Shown: one piece after another, positions 1 through 5,460 of the stretch
Numbering within the stretch: position 1 is the stretch's first letter
How the letters are laid out: every line of letters starts with the position of its first letter
Assembly: GCA_021802225.1 (NCBI GenBank)
Contig: JAKAAS010000143.1
Span: 1-5,885, forward strand
From: Bacillota bacterium
GTDB lineage: Bacteria; Bacillota_E; Sulfobacillia; Sulfobacillales; Sulfobacillaceae
DNA: 5,885 nucleotides
Direction: 5' to 3'
Program-made: the position numbers and the translations under genes
Notes under the pieces: generated by a model
Seen by the model: the letters and a program-made list of their open reading frames with translations, nothing else
Told to the model about the DNA's origin: nothing
Databases searched by the model: none

Positions 1-52
1 TCAATAATTATCTGTCAAGATGGAACAGTGAGAATAGAGAGGCTTAGCTGCC

Positions 53-105
53 GGCCAGACAAGAATGTCATCAGGCCGGGCATTTCCTGTCGTCTCTGTC
101 CGGCC
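53..105. repeat. GC-rich inverted repeats downstream of the SHOCT gene
   Basis: GGCCAGACA (53-61) and TGTCCGGCC (97-105) are inverted copies with one mismatch that becomes a G-T pair in RNA. GGCCGG (74-79) is an alternative partner for CCGGCC (100-105), so two exclusive folds are possible. They lie just past the SHOCT stop codon, where a terminator for the leftward transcript would be expected, but no T-run follows. The rest of 1-107 shows nothing recognisable. Confidence 0.4.
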
Positions 106-107
106 CC

Positions 108-389
108 TTACCAATCTTGGGAAGGCGACCGCGACTTCAACAGGTGCTCGACAATTTCTTCGAACTCCTTGTCGCCGATGTCACCCTGAGCATAGCGTTC
201 CTGCGCGATTTCTAGTGGACTCTTTTCGGGCGGCGCGGCTAAGTGGCGCGCAGACGGGGACTCTGAAATCCATGTTCTATGGCGGTGAGGACGACGGAGC
301 AAGCGCAGGGAAAACCGCCACAACAGTAAAAGCATAAAGAAGTTGAATATAGCGGCAGGAATTTCCGTTGGTGGTTGCGGCGGCACCAT
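108..389 (-). CDS. Small membrane-anchored SHOCT-domain protein
   Basis: A 93-residue protein with one predicted membrane segment (about residues 10-30, rich in Phe and Leu), then a basic stretch (RRPHRHR, 32-38) that should lie in the cytoplasm. It ends in a SHOCT domain at about 58-86, with the typical pattern of Leu, Arg-Tyr-Ala-x-Gly-[DE]-Ile, [DE]-[EK]-[EQ]-[FY] and a final Leu. SHOCT is a short C-terminal helical domain thought to mediate oligomerisation or protein contacts; no enzymatic role is known. The frame stays open upstream to 554, but I chose the ATG at 389 because AAGGGGG (400-406 on the complement) lies 10 nt before it, and because the upstream extension runs into the neighbouring acetyltransferase gene. 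It is divergent from that gene. The SHOCT assignment is firm; the function is unknown. Confidence 0.8.
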   Translation of the reverse strand: MVPPQPPTEIPAAIFNFFMLLLLWRFSLRLLRRPHRHRTWISESPSARHLAAPPEKSPLEIAQERYAQGDIGDKEFEEIVEHLLKSRSPSQDW

Positions 390-399
390 GGTGAATCCA

Positions 400-406
400 C
401 CCCCTT
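400..406 (-). promoter_or_regulatory. Ribosome binding site deciding the SHOCT gene start
   Basis: AAGGGGG on the minus strand, 10 nt upstream of the ATG at 389. It favours this internal start over the longer open frame that begins at 554. Confidence 0.6.
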
Positions 407-434
407 GGCAAAACTGTCTCTCTTCCTCTATCTT
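405..434 (+). promoter_or_regulatory. Candidate promoter of the ArsN1-like gene
   Basis: TTGGCA (405-410, five of six matches to TTGACA) is followed after 18 nt by TATCTT (429-434, four of six). Transcription would begin near 441, about 50 nt before the GTG at 493. Its -10 box shares bases with the -10 box of the opposing candidate promoter, so both could not be bound at once. The reading is tentative. Confidence 0.35.
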
Positions 435-458
435 AATAGCTAATGCAGCAATGCTCAA
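430..458 (-). promoter_or_regulatory. Candidate promoter of the SHOCT gene
   Basis: On the minus strand, TTGAGC (453-458) is followed after 17 nt by TAAGAT (430-435). Each hexamer matches the SigA-type consensus at four of six positions. The predicted start of transcription, near 423, would leave a leader of about 34 nt before the ATG at 389. This is judged by eye only. Confidence 0.35.
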
Positions 459-474
459 TGCCTGGAAAAATTTT

Positions 475-483
475 GGGGGTGGG
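475..483 (+). promoter_or_regulatory. Ribosome binding site supporting the GTG start at 493
   Basis: The purine-rich run GGGGGTGGG ends 9 nt before GTG 493. The alternative ATG at 451 has no comparable site, so the shorter 172-residue product is preferred. Confidence 0.45.
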
Positions 484-492
484 TTAGAAGCG

Positions 493-1011
493 GTGGATGA
501 TACTGGCGGCAATATCGTTGTCCGGCCCGCGCGGGCCAAGGATTTGAATGACATTCGGGATATCTACAATCAGGGCATCGCGGACCGCATTGCGACTTTG
601 GATTCCGACCTCAAAACTCCGCCGGATATGGACACCTGGTGGACAGCGCACGGGGGGCGCTACACCGTGATTGTGGCCGTGCATGAGGCAGCGGTTGTCG
701 GGTGGTCTTCCCTCAATCCCTACTCACAGCGTCCGGCGTACCGCGGGGTGGCTGAGCTGTCGGTGTATGTGGACCGGGCGTGGCGAGGGCGCCACATCGG
801 GCGCATTCTCCTGCGGGAACTTGAAGGCGCGGCGCGGCGGAACGGGTTCTACAAAATTGTGCTGTTTACGTTTCCCCATAACCAGGCCGGGCAACGCCTG
901 TACCGGGGAGTGGGATACCGCGAAGTGGGCACCTTTTACCGGCAGGGATATCTTGACGGCCGGTATGTGGATGTGATGGCCATGGAAAAATTTATTGCCG
1001 ACGGCCTGTAA
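493..1011 (+). CDS. arsN1: ArsN1/phosphinothricin-type GNAT N-acetyltransferase
   Basis: A 172-residue cytosolic GNAT enzyme. It should transfer acetyl from acetyl-CoA to the amino group of a small amino-acid analogue such as phosphinothricin, arsinothricin or methionine sulfoximine. Family marks are IYNQGIADRIATLDS (24-38), WSSLNPYSQRPAYRGVAELSVYV (about 71-93), the acetyl-CoA loop RGRHIG (98-103), HNQAG..LY..VGYREVG (129-146) and the ending DGRYVDVMAMEK. This pattern is closest, from memory, to family A of ArsN1. The first glycine of the Q/R-x-x-G-x-G loop is His101 here. I chose the GTG at 493 because GGGGGTGGG (475-483) precedes it and the length fits the family; the frame is open back to 343, and an ATG at 451 is the alternative. 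No arsenic genes adjoin it, so the substrate is inferred. The gene stands alone and converges on the CPBP gene. Confidence 0.85.
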   Translation: MDDTGGNIVVRPARAKDLNDIRDIYNQGIADRIATLDSDLKTPPDMDTWWTAHGGRYTVIVAVHEAAVVGWSSLNPYSQRPAYRGVAELSVYVDRAWRGRHIGRILLRELEGAARRNGFYKIVLFTFPHNQAGQRLYRGVGYREVGTFYRQGYLDGRYVDVMAMEKFIADGL

Positions 1012-1029
1012 GAATGGGGTCGGAGGCAG

Positions 1030-1044
1030 CGGCGCGGCCCGCCG
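1030..1044. repeat. Small GC hairpin between convergent genes
   Basis: CGGCG (1030-1034) and CGCCG (1040-1044) form a 5-bp stem with a 5-nt loop, inside the 34-bp spacer between two convergent stop codons. No T-run follows on either strand, so it is not a classical terminator, though its position would suit a bidirectional transcription block. Confidence 0.3.
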
Positions 1045-1045
1045 G

Positions 1046-1618
1046 TTAGACGTGCAGAGCTGCCAGGCCCGGGGCTAGCAACGCGATGAGGACGCCCATC
1101 ATAACCACGGTCGCTGCCCAGTGCGACTCCGGTCCGTAAGGGTGTCCGGAGATTTTCCGCACTCGGGGCGCGGGCAGCAGGGGGCGGGTTTTCTCTCCGC
1201 TGACGGTGAATCCCAGCCACCACTGGGTGAGGTTCCATCCAAAATGGGCGGCTACGGCCGCCCAGAGTCCCCACCACCAGAAGAGAATGCCTAGAATCGT
1301 GCTGACTACCAGAAGATTTACGATGGCGCTGAAGGACAAGGGTCCATTGGTTCGGTGAGCCAGAGTAAATGCGGCCACCGACAAGATGAATGCCGGCCCC
1401 AAACCTATGAGCCGGCTGGCTTGTCCGAGCAGCAGCCAGCGGAAAATGCCTTCCTCGATAAAGGCCATCAGCAGGAGCAAGGCTCCTAGCCGCACCTGCC
1501 GCATGAGACTCAATGGCTTGACTGGCCCCTGGAGCTGGACAAGGCTGCCCTGTTGCAGCAACACCCAAACTAAAAGAAATGCGGCGACACTGCCGCCAAA
1601 GCACCAGACAATCGCCAT
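1046..1618 (-). CDS. CPBP family intramembrane protease
   Basis: A 190-residue polytopic membrane protein of the CPBP (CAAX protease/bacteriocin-processing, Abi) family. All three catalytic motifs are present: EEGIFR (55-60, the EExxxR motif), FTLAH (84-88, FxxxH) and HFGWN (125-129, HxxxN). These line the active site of Rce1-like intramembrane endopeptidases. Hydrophobic segments lie near 2-22, 43-64, 73-88, 97-130 and 168-187. Family members process prenylated proteins, mature or give immunity to bacteriocin-like peptides, or cleave membrane proteins; the substrate here is unknown, and no bacteriocin gene is visible nearby. I chose the ATG at 1618 because GGGAGGAG lies 10 nt upstream and the first membrane helix begins at once. 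The frame is open back to 1816, but the extra 66 residues are basic, poor in family character and lack a good ribosome binding site. The gene is divergent from the DPP IV gene. Confidence 0.88.
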   Translation of the reverse strand: MAIVWCFGGSVAAFLLVWVLLQQGSLVQLQGPVKPLSLMRQVRLGALLLLMAFIEEGIFRWLLLGQASRLIGLGPAFILSVAAFTLAHRTNGPLSFSAIVNLLVVSTILGILFWWWGLWAAVAAHFGWNLTQWWLGFTVSGEKTRPLLPAPRVRKISGHPYGPESHWAATVVMMGVLIALLAPGLAALHV

Positions 1619-1741
1619 CGCTTGAGCTCTCCTCCCGGCGTGCCGTCCGGCCTCCTGTGACAACTCCACGGAAAGCCCCGTTTCCGCCCATCTGCCAAGA
1701 ATCCTTGGACACGCCCGTCTGTGGTGCAGGTTTTGCTTTTC

Positions 1742-1751
1742 ATAGTACAAT
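1742..1751. promoter_or_regulatory. Candidate -10 boxes in the CPBP/DPP IV divergent spacer
   Basis: The only AT-rich spot in this spacer holds TACAAT on the plus strand (1746-1751, five of six matches to TATAAT). TACTAT overlaps it on the minus strand (1742-1747, five of six). Neither has a good -35 hexamer at 16-18 nt. They are the best visible candidates for transcription of DPP IV rightward and CPBP leftward. Confidence 0.3.
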
Positions 1752-1839
1752 GTAACGGCGATGAAGGGAAACGGGTAGAGAAATCGGCGGCCGGGATGTT
1801 GCGAGGGGCGGGGCATCTAGGCGGCCAAGAAAAGGGGCA

Positions 1840-3981
1840 ATGCATTCATTGACGACATATGGCAAGGTGACATGGGAGCAGATGGCACGAATTCCCGGGC
1901 CAGGATTAAAAGTGCCCGTACACTGGGGATTTACTCCTGACAGTGCGCAGTTGACCTATTTAGCTCCCGCCGAGGATTCTGGCGACCTGACACTGTGGGC
2001 GATGGACCTGGTCACACTCGAGAAGCGGATGCTGGCTGGACCCACGACTCAGCCATTCCACACCCAAGAGGAAGAACTGCGCAGGGAACGCCAGAGAGTG
2101 CCTTGGGAAGGGATTACGGACTATCAATTCGCGCCCGGCAATCCCCACCTCGTACTGATTCCGCAAGGTACGCACCCAGCCGTTCTGGATCTTAGGAGCA
2201 TGGAGCAGGAGCGCCTCGAAGAGGCTTCCGGCGCAGAGGATGCCTTTCTGTTAGGCGACGGCCGTCAGGTGGTTTTTGTGCGGGAAGGAGATTTGTGCCT
2301 GCTGGACCGCCAGACACACAGTGTCCGGATCCTTGCCCATTCCGGCGTGGAAGGTGTGACCTGCGGTTTAGCAGAATATGTCGCTCAGGAAGAATTCGAC
2401 CGCGCTCATGGATATTTTGTCAGTCAGGACGCTTCGTGGCTAGCATTTGAAGAAGTGGACGCCCGTGCTGTCCCCAACTATCCCATTGTCCACCTGGGCG
2501 GTGGTCCAGCTCGTCTGGAGCGGCACCGCTACCCCTTTGTGGGGGAAGCCAACGCGGCTTTCCGGGTGGGGATTTTGCCATTGGCTGGCGGCGAGACTCA
2601 CTGGCTGGCGCTGGACGAATTCGGAGAAGTCTACCTGGTGGACGCCCATTGGGCTCCCGGCAATCGGCTGATCGTCTCGCTATTGGCAAGGGACCAGAAA
2701 ACTTTGACAGTTTTGCGTTACGACCCGGCCACTGCCCAACAGTCGGTTCTCTGGACTGAACACGCCGATGACTGGATTAATGTGACGCACGATATGTACT
2801 TTCTGGATTCTGGCGAAATTCTCACGACCAGCGAACAAAATCCAGACCGTTGCCGCCATCTGGTGGTGCGCGGCCCAGACGGCCGGGAACGCTGGCTGAC
2901 CCACGGGCAGTTTGCCGTGACGGCCATCGTGGGATGGGACCCGTCAGCTAATCTGGCCGCCGTTGAGTCCACCAAGGAATCTCCCCTGGAGAGGCATGTG
3001 TACACAGTGGACCTGACTAGTGGCGCTATGCGCCAGATTACGGCCGGGGCCGGCACCCATCACGCAGTATTCTCCCCAGACTGCTCATGGTATGTAGACC
3101 AGTCATCCGACTTGTCCCACAGCCCTGAGGCCCGTTTATACAAAATGAGCGGCCAGGACGGCGCCACGAGGCTGCTGCAGGCCCCGGTGACTGCGCAGGA
3201 ATTGGATCTGGCGGCACCAACAATGGTGGAAATTCCTGCAGCCGACGGCACAGTCCTGTACGGGGCGGTTTACCCTCCCCAAGGTCGCCGTGAGGGGGAG
3301 AAGGCGCCTGTGATTGTGTCGGTCTATGGGGGCCCTCACGCGCAAATGGTCACGCGAGAGTGGCGGATGACGGCAGACCTTCAGGCTCAATACTTTGCTC
3401 AGCACGGATTTCTGGTTCTGAAGGTGGACAACCGGGGCAGCGCCAACCGGGGCAAAGCCTTTGAAAGCGCGGTGAACCGCCGGTTCGGCACGGTCGAATT
3501 GGAGGATCAGATTGCGGGAGTGAACTGGGTTCTCGCCCATTATGCGGCAGATCCGGCGCGTGTGGGCATCTACGGGTGGAGCTACGGCGGGTATATGACC
3601 CTGACTGCCCTGCTGAAAGCGCCGCAGGTTTTCTCCGTAGGAGTGGCTGGGGCTCCGGTAGCGGATTTCCGTTTATATGATACGGCCTATACTGAGCGCT
3701 ATATGGGAACCGACGAGAACAATCATGAAGGGTACGAGCAAGCGGCCACGACAAACTTTGCGGCAGCACTGCAAGGGCGCCTGCTCATCATCCATGGCCT
3801 CATTGATGAGAATGTGCATTTTCGCCACACGGCGCGGATGGCCGCGGCTTTCACGTCGGCGCACCGGGAATTTGAGCTGTTCGCGCTGCCGGAAACCCGG
3901 CACATGCCCCGGGGTTACGACGTGCTCTTTATGATTGCAAAAAGGCGCAGTGAATTTTTCGAACGCTATCTTCTGCCTTAA
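1840..3981 (+). CDS. DPP IV-type S9 family prolyl peptidase
   Basis: A 713-residue serine peptidase of family S9, DPP IV (S9B) type, which removes X-Pro or X-Ala dipeptides from peptide N-termini. Residues about 1-460 form the beta-propeller. It carries the substrate N-terminus anchor Glu184-Glu185 in YVAQEEFDRAHGYF, the signature that separates DPP IV from prolyl oligopeptidase. Residues about 465-713 form the alpha/beta-hydrolase domain, with oxyanion Tyr496 in VYGGPH, nucleophile Ser581 in GWSYGGYM, Asp656 in HGLIDENVH and His688 in TRHMPRG. The triad is complete and the length is normal. There is no signal peptide or membrane helix, so it should act in the cytosol, probably in peptide catabolism. 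The ATG at 1840 has AAGGGG only 3 nt upstream, which is close; ATG 1882 is an alternative that would still keep the core. It is transcribed alone and closed by the hairpin just downstream. Enzyme class is secure; physiological substrate is inferred. Confidence 0.93.
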   Translation: MHSLTTYGKVTWEQMARIPGPGLKVPVHWGFTPDSAQLTYLAPAEDSGDLTLWAMDLVTLEKRMLAGPTTQPFHTQEEELRRERQRVPWEGITDYQFAPGNPHLVLIPQGTHPAVLDLRSMEQERLEEASGAEDAFLLGDGRQVVFVREGDLCLLDRQTHSVRILAHSGVEGVTCGLAEYVAQEEFDRAHGYFVSQDASWLAFEEVDARAVPNYPIVHLGGGPARLERHRYPFVGEANAAFRVGILPLAGGETHWLALDEFGEVYLVDAHWAPGNRLIVSLLARDQKTLTVLRYDPATAQQSVLWTEHADDWINVTHDMYFLDSGEILTTSEQNPDRCRHLVVRGPDGRERWLTHGQFAVTAIVGWDPSANLAAVESTKESPLERHVYTVDLTSGAMRQITAGAGTHHAVFSPDCSWYVDQSSDLSHSPEARLYKMSGQDGATRLLQAPVTAQELDLAAPTMVEIPAADGTVLYGAVYPPQGRREGEKAPVIVSVYGGPHAQMVTREWRMTADLQAQYFAQHGFLVLKVDNRGSANRGKAFESAVNRRFGTVELEDQIAGVNWVLAHYAADPARVGIYGWSYGGYMTLTALLKAPQVFSVGVAGAPVADFRLYDTAYTERYMGTDENNHEGYEQAATTNFAAALQGRLLIIHGLIDENVHFRHTARMAAAFTSAHREFELFALPETRHMPRGYDVLFMIAKRRSEFFERYLLP

Positions 3982-3991
3982 CATGCTCTTT

Positions 3992-4025
3992 GGGGGCAAC
4001 CGGCCTGTCGGGAGCCCCCTTTCTT
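3992..4025 (+). terminator. Rho-independent terminator of the DPP IV gene
   Basis: GGGGGC (3992-3997) pairs with GCCCCC (4014-4019). Inside it a second short stem is possible, CCG (4000-4002) with CGG (4009-4011). TTTCTT follows directly. The hairpin starts 11 nt after the DPP IV stop codon. On the other strand the stem is followed by A residues, so it should work only rightward. Confidence 0.8.
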
Positions 4026-4026
4026 G

Positions 4027-4448
4027 GTTCGGGGCTGACAATCAGCTCGGGGGAGTGTCACCGGCAAAGTCCCGGAACCCACTGAGTAAGCGGACAAAGC
4101 GGAGTGGTGGCGCTCTGCTCCGCTCCATCCAATGGTTCTGGTGACCCAGGCTACTTTGCAGAGTTCCTCCAAGGTGCCATAGACAACCGGCAGTTTCTCC
4201 AACAAAAAAAGCTGAATCCCGGCTACGGCTCCACTGCGTATAAATCCGTCCCATTCTCCCCATAGATTCCACTAGTCAAAGCATCCGTAAATGCGCAAAA
4301 TGGCCGTTGAGAGCGTTCAAGAACCTGGGGTGATCCTCGCCGGTGCGGCCAGCCAGCTTGACCAACCCGGGCTAGGCAGGCGGCACCGGAAGAGAACCGG
4401 AATAATTCGTGGGGACGAAGAGACTGTGGCTGCAGTCGGGACCGGGGA
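4027..4448. other. Convergent intergenic region without a convincing gene
   Basis: This stretch of about 420 bases lies between the DPP IV terminator and the stop of the second GNAT gene. Short frames exist on both strands: minus 4042-4272, minus 4223-4471, minus about 3978-4220 and a 53-codon plus frame at 4291-4452. None has a ribosome binding site or a recognised domain. The minus strand gives a coding-like phrase, LEKLPVVYGTLEELCKVAWV, ending near 4145. This could be a remnant of a decayed gene. A 7-bp hairpin lies at 4098-4124, and an A7 run at 4204-4210 reads as T7 on the minus strand. I recognise no tRNA, 6S, SRP, tmRNA, RNase P or T-box signature. Confidence 0.5.
4098..4124. repeat. 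Inverted repeat (hairpin) in the convergent gap
   Basis: AGCGGAG (4098-4104) and CTCCGCT (4118-4124) are perfect inverted copies with a 13-nt spacer; the stem could be lengthened by G-T pairs in RNA. Read on the minus strand it is followed by only TTTGT-like bases (stem-final T, TT, G, T). It is a poor terminator, if one at all, for leftward transcripts from the second GNAT gene. Confidence 0.4.
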
Positions 4449-5297
4449 TTAACGCCGGGAAGAATCATCATGGCAGCATGGGCCGCGTTCTTGGACCATC
4501 GTCGCCTTCACATATCCTAAGAAAAAGTCCATCCGGCTGGCGTTGCGCTGTGATGTGCCTTGCGGGTCGGTGTGGAGTACGGCCCAAATGCAGCCGGCGT
4601 CACGGGCCATTGTCAGCCGGTGGGCAATTAAGGCGCTCTGCAGTCCGCGGTTTCGGTACGGCGGTAGTGTGGAGGCGGCAAAGAGGACGGCGATGCGGTC
4701 ACGGACCGCCATGGCGGCAGCCGCTGCCCGGGCGGGGCCTGCGCTGGCGAGCAGGCCCCAGCACTTGCCAGCCTCTAAGAAGCCTTCTACAAAAGCCAAA
4801 TCTCCCGCATTTGGCGGCCCGTCGGTTTTGAAGCCCGCGGCGGTGACTTGGGCCCACGCGGAAGCCAAGGGAGATCTGGCGGCAACCACTTCACACACAG
4901 CTGCGGGGGGAGGGACGGGCGCATCATCCGTCAGGGATTTGATCCAGACATGGGTGAAGTGGTGAAGTCGGTATCCGCGGGACCCGAGAAGGCTGAAGAG
5001 GGAGGGGTCGGACAGGGAAGTCACCTCAATGCGGGCGGCCATATGATGGCGTCGGTAAAAATCTTCGATGGCCAATAGGTCCGCTTCCCGGGGGGGTGCC
5101 GCCATGCCGAAACCTACGGCGCAGCTGAGAGGACAGTCTTCCCCGCCATAGACCGCCCCGCCGCCCGGAAAGGTCATAAAATCTCCATCAAAATCCTGAT
5201 CGCTCCTTCCCCGCCGTTCAATATACTCCCTGTTGGACACCGATTCCATGAACTCCAGAGTCTCTGCCAGTTCCGGCGGGCACGACATGACTGTCAT
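4449..5297 (-). CDS. GNAT family N-acetyltransferase with two-domain layout
   Basis: A 282-residue protein whose C-terminal half is a GNAT fold. VRDRIAVLFAAST (198-210) is the beta4 strand. PPYRNRGLQSAL (212-223) is the acetyl-CoA loop, with R215 and G218 of the Q/R-x-x-G-x-G/A motif; the last position is Gln220. TSQRNASRMDFFLGYVKATM (248-267) is the SxxNxxR-type helix and final strands. The N-terminal half (about 10-120) looks like a decayed or divergent GNAT repeat ending in LLGSRGYRLHHFTHVWIK, as in many tandem-GNAT proteins. The substrate is unknown. ATG 5297 has AAGGAG (5306-5311) 8 nt upstream; ATG 5288 is the alternative. It is unrelated in detail to the ArsN1-like enzyme in this window. 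A stretch covering residues 37-41 (DGDFM) reappears, inverted in the DNA, at the window's right end. Confidence 0.8.
   Translation of the reverse strand: MTVMSCPPELAETLEFMESVSNREYIERRGRSDQDFDGDFMTFPGGGAVYGGEDCPLSCAVGFGMAAPPREADLLAIEDFYRRHHMAARIEVTSLSDPSLFSLLGSRGYRLHHFTHVWIKSLTDDAPVPPPAAVCEVVAARSPLASAWAQVTAAGFKTDGPPNAGDLAFVEGFLEAGKCWGLLASAGPARAAAAAMAVRDRIAVLFAASTLPPYRNRGLQSALIAHRLTMARDAGCIWAVLHTDPQGTSQRNASRMDFFLGYVKATMVQERGPCCHDDSSRR
5173..5192 (-). repeat. Internal copy of a 20-bp inverted repeat
   Basis: These bases, inside the second GNAT gene (codons around residues 36-42), are the exact reverse complement of the last 20 bases of the window. The match stops at the next base (5193 against 5865). 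This is the likely source copy, because it fits the GNAT reading frame without a break. Confidence 0.9.
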
Positions 5298-5305
5298 TGA
5301 TTCAA

Positions 5306-5311
5306 CTCCTT
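5306..5311 (-). promoter_or_regulatory. Ribosome binding site of the second GNAT gene
   Basis: AAGGAG on the minus strand, 8 nt before the ATG at 5297. It selects this start over the ATG three codons later. Confidence 0.7.
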
Positions 5312-5318
5312 AACAATT

Positions 5319-5332
5319 CCCCATTTTCGGGG
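5319..5332 (-). promoter_or_regulatory. Small leader hairpin upstream of the second GNAT gene
   Basis: On the minus strand, CCCC-GAAAAT-GGGG forms a 4-bp GC stem 7 nt before the ribosome binding site. It may lie in the transcript leader and affect translation or stability, or mean nothing. No leftward promoter with a good -35/-10 pair was found in this spacer. Confidence 0.25.
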
Positions 5333-5398
5333 TAGGGCTGGCAGGGGAATGATTATCGCGCCATCGCCCAGTCCTCCCGGTCATTTGGCCGAAAAATC

Positions 5399-5407
5399 TG
5401 ATACAAT
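5399..5407 (+). promoter_or_regulatory. Extended -10 promoter of the M48 gene
   Basis: TGA followed directly by TACAAT (5402-5407) matches the extended -10 form TGn-TATAAT. No strong -35 lies 16-18 nt upstream, which extended -10 promoters can do without. The predicted transcript starts near 5414, with a leader of about 47 nt. Confidence 0.5.
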
Positions 5408-5446
5408 AAGGTTCGAGATGTTTTGGGATTCATGATACCAGAAGCC

Positions 5447-5453
5447 AGGAGGT
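5447..5453 (+). promoter_or_regulatory. Consensus ribosome binding site of the M48 gene
   Basis: AGGAGGT, a near-perfect anti-16S match, sits 7 nt before the ATG at 5461 and fixes that start. Confidence 0.8.
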
Positions 5454-5460
5454 CTTACCC

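Noticed and set aside
13..18. Perfect TTGACA on the minus strand near the left edge
   Set aside because: It could be the -35 box of a gene to the left, but a -10 box at 17 nt would lie outside the window, so no promoter can be shown.
343..492. Longer start for the ArsN1-like gene at 343
   Set aside because: The extra 50 residues overlap the SHOCT gene and its control region and do not belong to the GNAT fold; the GTG at 493 gives the normal family length.
936..1712. A 258-codon open frame on the minus strand
   Set aside because: It overlaps the CPBP gene in another frame and the end of the ArsN1-like gene, is rich in Arg, Ser and Gly, and has no recognisable domain. It is a high-GC shadow frame.
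1619..1816. N-terminal extension of the CPBP protease to a 256-residue form
   Set aside because: The frame is open, but the extra residues are basic and not family-like, and the ATG at 1618 has a strong GGGAGGAG ribosome binding site and begins the first membrane helix.
4201..4230. T7 run on the minus strand as a terminator for the second GNAT gene
   Set aside because: The stem before it is only about three pairs with a mismatch, and it lies some 220 nt beyond the stop codon.
4291..4452. A 53-codon plus-strand frame in the convergent gap
   Set aside because: There is no ribosome binding site and no family resemblance, and its end overlaps the stop of the second GNAT gene.
4409..4965. Two 140-codon plus-strand frames opposite the second GNAT gene
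   Set aside because: They are antisense shadows of a gene with clear GNAT motifs, and their products are Arg- and Ala-rich without any domain.
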